64,000 nt of DNA from Echinarachnius parma (taxonomy: Eukaryota > Echinodermata > Echinoidea > Clypeasteroida > Echinarachniidae), in assembly GCA_037951105.1 (NCBI GenBank), contig JBAMJV010008401.1, positions 1-64,000 on the forward strand, given 5' to 3'. This document shows, piece by piece, positions 12,582 through 23,800 of this stretch. Both the position numbers and the translations under genes were made by a program. Within the stretch, counting starts at the first letter, position 1. Every line of letters starts with the position of its first letter. The notes under the pieces are model-generated. The model worked only from the letters and a program-made list of their open reading frames with translations, ran no database searches and was not told where the DNA came from.

Positions 12582-12757
12582 GAAAAGGAGCAAAGAAAAT
12601 TGGATTCCAACGGGATTCGAACCCGAGAACTCCGGATTGCTGAGACCGGTGCTGGTTTTCTATAGCTCAGTCGATAATTAAGAGCACCGGTCTAGCAATC
12701 CAGAGGTCTCGGGTTCGAATCCCGTTGGAATCCCATTTTCTTTGCTCTTTTTCAATA
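12582..12757. repeat. head-to-head inverted dimer of a tRNA-like sequence
   Basis: The right half reads as a tRNA-like unit on the + strand. It has a TAGCTCAGTCG A-box region (12663), an anticodon loop CTAGCAA (anticodon would be AGC), B-box GGGTTCGAATCCC (12711-12723), and then a tail TTTTCTTTGCTCTTTTTC. The left half (12582-12655) is the inverse of the same 3' part, with its own B-box on the - strand at 12612-12624. The acceptor stem's 5' side does not pair well, so I do not call a functional tRNA. A tRNA-derived SINE dimer is more likely. A second, shorter copy lies at 24269-24366. Confidence 0.8.
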
Positions 12758-13056
12758 ACAATAATATTGTGTAGAAGATAGATTAGTCCATGTAACTGCC
12801 CATCAAGATACAGTAATCTATATGAGTATTACAATCACTTTGAAGTTGTTTAAATTTAGTTTGTGGTACATTATTTGTTTGTTTCTCTAGAGGCCTGAGC
12901 CTATTTCATCATGTTCATTCATATTATATCGTATATATCGGTTTGAATAAATTGTTTAGACTCATAATTACTATGGTGCTGCTAGTTTATTGTGTTGATG
13001 ATTTGTATGATGAATTACTTATTAAAATAAAATAAAATGGGTGGGTGTGTGAGTGT

Positions 13057-13082
13057 GTTTGTATGTATGTGTGTGTGTACTG

Positions 13083-13121
<39 letters not shown>

Positions 13122-13235
13122 CGTGTGTCTGTGTGTGTTTATGTGTGCGGATTTTGTGTTTCACTGAGGTGTGTGTATACGTGCGTATGCGTGCGTGTGT
13201 GTGTTTGTGTGTGCGTGTGTTAGTTTGCGTGTTGA
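13057..13235. repeat. GT-rich microsatellite
   Basis: A long, interrupted TG repeat, purest at 13085-13115. The Cys/Val-rich open frames across it are repeat artefacts. Confidence 0.95.
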
Positions 13236-13398
13236 TAGTTCAGTTCTGAATATTTACACCTGTATCTTTCGAAGAAGAAAGCATTTTGATAATTCATATC
13301 GACCAAGTAGCCTAAAATTTAAAATAAATGGCATACCGTCTTATATTTGTGTAATTATTATTATAATAATAATAGTGGCGTAGAATGGTCGGACAGAT

Positions 13399-13545
13399 TT
13401 GGGGGTGGGGGGGGGGGGGGGAGGGGGGGGTGGGGGTGCACACCTTGATAGTATATTTTCTTTTTTTCTCTAAAAAATTGGCCCGTTATGTTTTCAATTG
13501 TTTTTGTTCGAATATTGAGGGTGGGAGGGGGTGGGGGAGGGGGTG
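13399..13545. repeat. G-rich low-complexity segment
   Basis: Two G-rich blocks (13399-13438 and 13518-13548) contain several runs of four or more G. They could form G-quadruplexes on the + strand. No gene is recognised here. Confidence 0.85.
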
Positions 13546-13849
13546 GGCAGTATAGGTAGGTCCTTTCTGTCAAAGATCGGCTTCAAAGCTAGATTTTAAA
13601 TTCCCATCATAGAGTTCTTGGTTGATTTCCCTCCAAAATATTCCATCCGGAATTTAAACTGGAGGTGGAGTTTAAATTAATAGAGGGCCCACCAGGCTCC
13701 CGTAGGTATTGGTAGCCAAATAACATGTTGATAATTTGGGCGACTTTTGCATGGATCTTTTTCAGGTTCGGATTTATAGCCATTTTCACTCAGTCTTTTC
13801 CTTTTCACCCATCGATATCGCTTTTTTAAAACCCCTCAATCACGCTTCT

Positions 13850-14050
13850 GCGTTTACGTCGTAGATGGCGCTATTAAAAAACAAACGCACAGAAAAACGC
13901 ACAGAAATACTTTGATATGATATGCGGCGCAGAATATTAGAACGCCCGACGAGCGCGAGCGAGCAGAAAAAAAAAACACCTTTTTGCCAAATTCTAGAAG
14001 AACGACTGTCAGAGTGGCAGGACAAGTCTTTGCGAACAGTTTAAGGTTAG
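13850..14050 (+). promoter_or_regulatory. possible RAD17 promoter and untranslated first exon
   Basis: A locally GC/CpG-richer patch (GCGGCGCAGAATATTAGAAC, then GCCCGACGAGCGCGAGCGAG) lies about 0.8-0.95 kb before the RAD17 start codon in otherwise AT-rich DNA. A consensus-like donor (TTTAAG|GTTAGT) at 14045 could end a non-coding first exon, joined to the acceptor just before the AUG-bearing exon. No TATA box is obvious. This is inference from composition and position only. Confidence 0.35.
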
Positions 14051-14804
14051 TTTACGTTTTATAAGGATTATCTGTTGCTTACAAGCTGTTTCTAGTCTGA
14101 AGTAAATTCATCCCCAGTCATGCCACTGCCAGTTTTGTTTTTTCTTCTCGGGTTGTTGACGTTATTTTTAAAATTTTTAGTGCATGCCTGCAGTGTATTA
14201 TTGTGACCGGAAATGGTATCCCGTATTTTCACCATACATGTGTGTTCTGTATAGACTGAAGTTGTGTTAAAATTAAAATGGGGGTTAAATGATTGGGAAT
14301 TTGTAATGTTTGATGTGTTAAAATGGGGGTTAAATTGCCACGATTGAATAACAGAAATACTTGGTTATTGAAATTAACATTCAACAATAATTGGTCTGTT
14401 GACGTTGTGAAAACAAAACTAAAGCCGGTTCACAATCACGATCTACAATCTACATTCAAAAATCAAAAAGACAAAATCTAATTTCAAAATTAAAATCACT
14501 CAGAGTCGGACGGTCCTCGGATTTGCATGGTTCTGTGACTGTGTCTGTGCTCATTAGATTAAACTGTCACGCATGTAGCGTGTGTTAACTTAGTCTGTGA
14601 CAAATTTGTGAGAATACATTAATAAGGAAAATAACAAAATATACCTTGATAAATGATAATCATGAATGATGTTGATCATAATATATACACATGTCATTGA
14701 TTGAACAGCAACCAACTTGTTTAGTTCTCATTTTTGATGACTATAATGTAATGTCTTTTCCTTTTCTGCCGCATTATCACAACTTCAAGAGTAAGAAAAT
14801 AACA

Positions 14805-17800
14805 ATGCACAAGTGGGTTACACCGTCTTTTGACGACTTCCAACAATCGTCGTCATCTTCAAAGCCCAGCACTAGTCGGACGGGGAAAGCCTCCAGCAGC
14901 AAGCAAGCACCGGAAAACCGAAAGCGACCTCGGAAGGGAAAAGATGAGGCGGGGAAATCGCAGAGCTGGTCTCGGACGAAGAAGCTGATCGAGGGACAGA
15001 CGTGGACCGACAGATATGCTCCTGATAGTGTGGTAAGAAATGGGACTCTTAGCTTCGGCATTCTCTACCAACATGTGCCCATGGCTACCAAAGCGTGCCC
15101 AGACTTCCCATGGTGAAATTCCCATTGACTATATTACCAATTGAAATCAATTGGTACCAATTGAAAATTACCCATTGAAAATTACCAATTGAAATCAATT
15201 GGTAATCAAGAGGATATGGAAAATGAAACAAATACCCATTGAAACCAATGCCAATGGGTACCAATTAATTCAGTTTCAATTGGTACCAATTTAATTCAAT
15301 GGGTACCAATTAGAATTTCAACTGGAATTTCGTCCTGGGTTGGCCTGAATGAGCCATGACTAAAAGAACCAATGTTCAATACAAATTGTAAAGAGCATCG
15401 GTTCTTTGTCATGCATGCCAAGTCGTAGGCACGTGTTAGAGAATGCCCTTTTTTACCTCTTCAGATTAAAGGGATAGTTGAGTTCTGGTAAGGAGAGTAC
15501 AGTTTTGGTGAAACTGAATTTTAGTAACCAAAACCTGCATCATTACATTACAAACTGATAGTTATAACTAGAAAGGAACACAAAATTACAAATGACGTAG
15601 TAAAGATCATGTTATCATTCAAAAAGAGCCGTTAAAACGTAAGAGGGCGCTCTCTAAACACTCATCGGTTTCAACCATTTTGAATAAAATATTGTGCATG
15701 TGATGCTTTGTTGAAATAGTGATTAGATAGAGAAATAACCAACAACTATTCAAATACCTATTTTGTAACTTTTTGAAAAGAGGAAGCATTTTTTTGAATT
15801 TTTAACGGCTGGTTCAAAATTCTCTAATAAACCTGGGGCCCCAGGTTTATTACAAATTGTTGTATTTATGGATATTTCAGCCATCTCTGAACCGATTTTG
15901 ATCAAACAAAGATGATTTTATTATTTAAATATTATGCTCTTTCAAATTTTACACTCAGTTTTTCATTACCTCACAAAAAAAAAGTAGTCTAGCGCCCTCT
16001 CTACCAAAACTCAACTATCCCTTTAATTGATTGAGTGTGTTGCAGACATCACATTCAAAATTGTTAATTAAAAAGTCAGATAATGACCAAACTTTCTAAA
16101 TATCATCGTCAAAACATTTAGAATTAGCATTTTAAACTTTTGATCACAATACAAGGTCTCCACAAAATTTGGCTATCATCTACAGCCTTCGTCAACGTTT
16201 TGACCTGACCTGACTTAACAAAAATTAATTCATACCAAATTGAAATGCAGGAATTAATTTATAATTTTAGAGGGCTACTTTTTAAATCTGATGGTTATCA
16301 CAAAATATTTCACATAATACATAATGGTAGTTTTAGGGGCTACCTACTGATTTCAGGGGGCTATTTTGAAAATTAGGGGGCAAAATCGCCCTCAGCCCCC
16401 ATATATTTCCTACCCTGCCAAATTGTACTTTCCCAACATGGCAATCCATTGTAACAGAATTTGATTTTGATTTGTTGTTAAATTTTTGGCCTCCATAAAT
16501 ATGATTTAGTTTTTGGGGCACTTTAATTTGAGAAACCTTTATCAATTTACATCCCCAGCTGGGCCACAGACAGAAAAGAAAACATATTATGATTTCATGA
16601 GTGTTAACTAGTAGAAATCTTTTCTAACAGCATTCAAGATTATCATTAAAATGGTAATGAATATAATGATAATAATCTGTTGTTTCTTCTCGTAGAGTGA
16701 TCTGGCCATCCACAAGAAGAAGATCCAGGAAGTGCAGGACTGGCTGACCTTTCACCTCAAGCAGAAACGACAGCCAAACTCGGTGAGTTTAAACTCAGTG
16801 GTCTTGGCTCTCCGCTTTCGCAGAGCCTTTTATTCACATTTAAAAGGAGTACCTGTTTGACTGGAGAAAGTTTCATGAAGAAATTCTAATGTTTATTCAG
16901 AACCAAGCCATTGTCAACAGTAACAAGGCCTCCTTTGATGTTACTTATTAGGTCGACAGGAGAGGCTAGTGCTAGTAATATACTAGGGCTTTGTTCTTCA
17001 ATTAGCGTTATAGTTTCTCCTGTTAATTAGCATCCTTCTTTTCTCCTGATGAATAGGACCCAAATGTACTGCATTGTTTTCATCCTTATCATTTATCTTC
17101 AGGGCCAATCGGAGTGGTAAGATAAATCTTCTAGCAAGATCCTGGGCTGTGTTCTTGAATCCCTCTATCATCACACTTTTCTGCTAACAATAAACAGGAA
17201 ACATTTATACTGATTGTTTTCCCTTTATGATTTATCATCAGGGTCAAAGAGCCCCGTTGCTGCTGCTGACTGGGCCTGCAGGAGCGGGTAAGACCGCCAC
17301 TCTGAAGGTGCTAGCCAGTGAGTTGGGGCTAGATATACAGGAGTGGTCCAACCCAATCACAGCGGCCTTCCAGCCAGACACTGACACAGATTACAGATCA
17401 GGTATATACTGGGATGGTATTGTAATTAGGCATAGTTAGTTAAAACTGATGTCATTGGCAAAAAAAAATCCACACAAAATTAGTACAATTATGCCATGTG
17501 TAACATTTGTAACAAAATGTATAATTCCAAAGGTATATACTGGGATGGTATTGTAATTAAAGGCACTAGTTCAAACTGTTGTCATGGGCAAAAAAAACCC
17601 ACAAAAAAACAAGTTCAATTATGCCATGTGTAACATTTGTAACAAAATGTATAACTCTAAAGTAGTATTATATACATGTTGTAAATGTTTTTGTGTCTTT
17701 TTAGTGTTGTTGGACCACCAAAAATGATTGGCTTGAACCTAAAAAAGCCCAAGCTATGCTGGTGTTCCCAGGCCCAAGCGGGCACTAAGTGCTACCGATA

Positions 17801-20800
17801 AAATTCCTTATTTATTAAATCAGTCACTTTTATATTTTTGCACTAATGTTAATCAAGTTAAGCTCTACAAGTTGCAATCATTTGAATTTTGTAACACAAT
17901 GTGCCCCCACCCCCTTGGGATTTATTATGTTAACAAATCAAACTGAACATGCCTCTCTCTCTCACCCTCTCTTTTGGCAGAGTTCCGTGTGAGGAACGAG
18001 TCCCAAGTGACACAGTTCCAGGATTTTCTGAAGAGAGCCAACCGCTACCCAGCGCTGCACATGGGCGGAGAGGAGTGGCACTCTAATAAAGTTGTGCTAG
18101 TAGAGGTAACTACATTTATTTACACACAGACACCTGATATTTCAGATACATTTACTGTCTGTTACCCTTGTGAGTTCCATGGTTGACTTAAGTCACAATA
18201 CTCATAGAATCAGATTTATTGATTCACTTTCTGAAGAGTTCCAACCCTTATCCAGCACATCCGGTGAGAGGAGTGGCATTCTAATAAAGTTGTGCTAGTG
18301 GAGGTAAATACAAATATGTGAACACATGCACTCAATCTTATGTTACATTTGCTAAATAAGAACTTAGTTATACTTGCAGAGTTATATGCAAATCTAAGCC
18401 CACACAATCAAACTTAAAGTAATCCATTAACTTTGTACAATTTTAACTTAAATCACTTGGAGCTTTCCAACTTCTCTTGTACAATGTACCCTGTTGCTTG
18501 GCTTATGGTAACAGAAGAGTGAAATGGGTTTTGATTTTTGAAATTATTATGGGCGGGGGGGGGGGGGGGGGGGGGGTGGAATCCATCCCCCCACTCAACG
18601 TTTTGTGTGATAATTCCGCAACGCACGCAGGTATCGGCACGCGACTTCATGAGTTTTTTCATTTAAGTCTTGCACAACTTTTGATACCATATTTGCGATG
18701 ACCGGGTATACTGTAAATTGCTAAATTTTGTGATTTGTGTACAAATCCTATGGAACTTGATTTTTTCCTAGGATACACTAAACCTACATTATTTTCCATT
18801 CTAATCACCGCAATTATTTAATTTGGGGTTAATAATGGTTGGAAAATGGTCAGTAATCAATTCCATTTAAAAATCAATAAAAAACATAATTGGAATAAGC
18901 AAATATATAGATACATAAGAAATTCCAAAAACAAAGAAATACATAAGGAAAATTTTAGCTGTCGAAATGTTTAATGTTAAACAGTTGTTAATTAAGTCAT
19001 ACAGAATATTCATGTTCTGAGCAATATCTAGTGATTTACAGACAAAAAGAGGATTTCTGCATAAATTTGCATAATTAATTAATATTAATTAAAAAACTTA
19101 TTCTTTTCGAAAAAAATAACAATGCACTCTTGTAGATTATATCCCAAGCTATCTGTGTGCCAAATTTTGTGGCGGCCGCGTGTTCGTCGGCCGAGTTCCG
19201 GGGGGGGGGGGGGGTGGGGGGGGGGGTGGGGAAATCATATACTTTCTGCATGCAATCCTTACATGATTCAGCCATGTTTGGCATCTAACAAAGTAAAAAC
19301 GTCAACAATTCTGTTATATTTGGTTGTCCATTCACGCAATTAATATTTGGCGTTGATGAAATATTGGTAGCCCAAAGCTCATTTTTAGTGGCCCCGGGCC
19401 AGCGGGCTTGTGCGTATTTTAAGCAATGAGTTATACACTAATTTCATTCAACCATCCAACCTTCTCTGCAGGACATTCCCAATGCTTTCTACCGTGACCC
19501 AGCGAGTCTGCACGCAATACTGAAACAATTCAGCCACATAGGCCAAAGCCAAAGAAAAGATTCTGTAATATTTGGCATTGATGAAATATTGGTGGCCAAG
19601 TAGTTTTAGTACCCCTGTCCTGTCCATCAGGCCTGTGTTTGGCAAGTTAGACACTAATTTCATTCTGTCCTTCTTTCTCTGCAGGACATCCCCAATGCTT
19701 TCTACCGTGACCCAGCGAGTCTGCACGCCATCCTGACAAGATTCAGCCGTGTTGGAAGGAGCCCTCTAGTGTTCATCGTTAGTGACAGTCACGGTGGCAA
19801 GTCCAACGTCTTGTCTCTCTTCCCTGCTGATGTCCAGAGCAATCTATTCATCCACAATATTAGGTTTGTATAATAACCCATTGATATAATTGAGCAATAT
19901 ATTCATTCACAATATTAAGTACGTATGATATAATGGGTACCTCGGTCGGGTGTAAATTAGACTGATGCACCGATAAGGTTGCTCGTGGCTAGTATGCTCC
20001 CCAGGGAGTTGAGAAAGTGAACAAGATAATTGCGCTGGTTTGAAAGGTGCCCCGATGACCAGGCGTAGTGATAATAATTGTGCGCCATGAGTGTCTGACG
20101 ACAGATGTGCACGCGTTATAAATATATAGTACTGTTGTTATTATTATATTAGGTTCGTATGATAATAGTGATGGTGGCTACTTAAAGTGAGCCATTAACT
20201 TTGTCAAATTCAACCTAAATCACTCGGAGCTATAACTTTTCTTTTGTACTTTGTGGTTTGCATTCTGGCTTATGGAAACAGAAGATTGAAATTGTTGTAG
20301 ATTTTTCAAATGGCTCCCTATGGATATATTTATGACATTCTAGAATGCTTTTCGATTGTTGGCTATGCAAATAATGTGTGAAATTGCCAAAGCTTTTAGA
20401 TTGTAAACTGAGCCCCATTTTGTTTTTTCTCTCTCAGTTTCAACCCGATTGCACCAACCAGCATGACCAAAGCACTGACCAAGATTGCAACAGCAGAAGC
20501 AGCAAAGGTAGATAATGTTATCAAACTTCACATTTTATGCATATCCACTATCAAAGGTTGTTCCTAGCAACAGGAAAGATTGCCTGAAGTTCTACCTGGC
20601 AGAGCAACAAGGGTGTATTGTTGAATTGAATTGAATTGAAATGGTTTTATTAAACAAAATCTGATTAAAACAGCTTGATAGCTGATACATATCAAATTTA
20701 CAATAATATCTACTCGTCCTTCATTATATAGATCTTTTTTTCTTCTTTAATGTCTGTATTATATAATTATTGTAATGTTCAATGTTGTCAACATGTTTGT

Positions 20801-23800
20801 ATACATACAAACATGTTGACAACATTGAACATTACAATAATTATATAATACAGACATTAAAGAAGAAAAAAAGATCTATATAATGAAGGACGAGTAGATA
20901 TTATTGATGCATAAAATATAGGCATTAGAGGCATCATATCATAAAAACTAAAACAGATTAAAGATTACACCCGGGCGTGTATTAAAAATGTACTATGGAA
21001 CTACATATAAAATCAAATTAAAACAAATTTCTTTATGCTAACAAGTTTAAGTCGAGCAAAATTAAATTAAATTAACAACATCGTAATTGAATAAATCATA
21101 TTATGATTTCTCTAAAATTATATGTATTTATTGGGGGCAGGTTTGCATTTATTGGGGGCAGGTTTATAATCCAAGAGCTTGTCTCAATCCAATGTTATGC
21201 ATGCTCTATTTACTATCATCAAAGATTGTTCTTAGCAACCTGAAAAATTGCCTGCAGTTTCCCCTGACATGTGTGCAAGAAGTATTGAATTTTGTATAGA
21301 GCTTATCTCAAGGTTATCAGGCAAGGAATGTGTTAAGACTTAAGCCGACTGATTTGTAGTCGGGCCCGATCAGTGGGAGCCGATTCAACATGTAGAATAG
21401 GCTGCGACTAGCTTCCAACTGGCACTGGCAGCCGACTTGCAAAATCAGAGTTGAGGCAACGCACACTGACCCAATTATTAGTCTGGTTGCATTTATGATG
21501 ATAAATATTGATAGCTTTTCAAAGATATTTCAAATTTTGTTTAAATGTTGTTCCCAGTTTTGTTCTTGAATGCTTTCAGGCGAGACACAAGCTCTATAAG
21601 TTCCATCAAAGTCAACCATTGAGTTGTAATCTGCTGCAAATTCAGGCGATATTTCATAATTAATAGTAGGATTGATAGTCTTGATTGCATTTATGATAGT
21701 ATATATTTACCTTTTTTAACAAAAATCCCCAACTTGTTTACACTTTGTTCTCATTTTGTTCTTGAATGTTCACAGGCGAGGCACAAGATCCAAGTTCCAT
21801 CCAAGTCCACCATCGAGGCATTGGCTGCATCGAGTTCAGGCGATATCAGAGGGGCCATAAATGCACTGCAGTTTGCATGTCTCAAAGGTAAGTTGTCGTA
21901 GTATTATTTCTTTGAAGGTTGGTTGAGTTAGATTGTAGATTTTGGTATAACATTTATTGTCTATATACCCCAGCCAGTGTGTTGTGGGGACCAGCCCTGA
22001 CTGGGTTAATAACCCTGTTCAGGTGATATCAGAGGGGCCATAAATGCACTGCAGTTCGCATGCCTTAAGGTTGGTTGAGTTAGATTGTAGATTCTGGTAT
22101 AATACTCGTTATCCCTAGACCCTAATAACCTAGCATTGGCTTGTTGCTCTGCCTCTTGTAAGGGTAACTCCACATCCCTCTGGACTTGACCTAGTTACAC
22201 TTTCATAGAAAGGCTTCCTGGTGGATTACGTGACATCCCTCTGGAATTGACCTTACACTTTCATAGAAAGGCTTTCCTGGTGGATTACGTGAATCAAATC
22301 TGTCATTCTGAACTGCTTCGGTTTGTAAATGGCTCTCAAACCTTCAACATGATTATCTCAGAAGTATGAAAAATTACCTAATGCTCTTCTCTTTTTCAAC
22401 CAACAATATGTAGGTACAGACAGTATAAGGCAGAGGCTATCCCAGAAATCAAGCACTGATTCTTCAGCTTCGACATCGACATCATTGTCGACATTGGTTG
22501 ACGGCAGCCGGTGGAAAGACAGAAGGAAACAAGCACGGGGAAGTAAAGATGATGAGGAGGATAATCGACTGGCTGCGATCGGAGGCCGAGATACATCCCT
22601 CTTTCTGTTCAGAGCTCTCGGCAAGGTCCTCTACTGCAAGAGTAAGTTTTGTCATTTTTGTGTAGTTATATAAGGATTATTGTTTTTTTTTAGTCCTCAA
22701 GTTTTAAAGGGATAGTTGAGTTCTGGTAAGGAGAGTACAGTTTTAGTGAAACTGAATTTTAGTAACCAAAACCTGCATCATTACATTACAAACTAATAGT
22801 TATAACTAGAAAGGAACACAAAATTACAAATGACGTAGTAAAGATCATGTTATCATTCAAAAAGAGCCGTTAAAACGTAAGAGGGCGCTCTCTAAACACT
22901 CATCGGTTTCAACCATTTTGAATAAAATATTGTGCATGTGATGCTTTGTTGAAATAGTGATTAGATAGAGAAATAACCAACAACTATTTAAATACCTATT
23001 TTGTAACTTTTTGAAAAGAGGAAGCATTTTTTTGAATTTTTAACGGCTGGTTCAAAATTCTCTAATAAACCCGGGGCCCCGGGTTTATTACAAATTGTTA
23101 TATTTATGGATATTTCAGCCGTTTCTGAACCGATTTTGATCAAACAAAGATGATTTTATTGTTTAAATATTATGCTCTTTCAAATTTTACACTCAGTTTT
23201 CATTACCTCACAAACCAATTAAGTAGTCTAGCGCCCTCTCTACCAAAACTCAACTTTCCCTTTAAGAAAGGATAGGTCATTAATGAACATTTATCATGGA
23301 AAAAGTGGGGAAGTAAAAGTAACGATGACGAGGAGGAAAAATGACTGGCTGCGATTGGAGGCCGATATGCATCCCTCTTTCTGTTCAGAGCTCTCGGCAA
23401 AGTCCTCTACTGCAAGAGTAAGTTTTGTCAATTTTGTATATTAATTTTATTCCTTGAGTTTTAAGAAAGGATGTGTCAATAGTGAACATTCAACTTGGAA
23501 CAATGATGAGATGAAAGGATAAAGCTGCGTTTCCATTAGAGCCAATTTCCGCAGCGAACATTCGCACGGACCAAATCAGTGTTATTCATATATTATTCAA
23601 ATATATTATTCATATTACATGGCGAATATGCGCAAGCGAATTTTTAAAATCGCTCCGAAGAGCGATTTTTTCAAGAATTCGCTGCGAGGAAATTAGCTCT
23701 AATAGAAACGCAGCTTGAGGAGGAGGATAAATGCCTGGCTGCGATTGGAGGCTCTAATAGAAATGCAGTTTGAGGAGGAAGATAAATGCCTGGCTGCGAT

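Noticed and set aside
12654-12735. Functional tRNA-Ala(AGC) gene
   Set aside because: The boxes and anticodon loop are suggestive, but the 5' acceptor strand does not pair with the 3' strand, the D-loop has extra bases, and the unit is half of an inverted repeat that recurs elsewhere.
13037-13383. Cys/Val-rich small secreted-like proteins
   Set aside because: Translation of a GT microsatellite.
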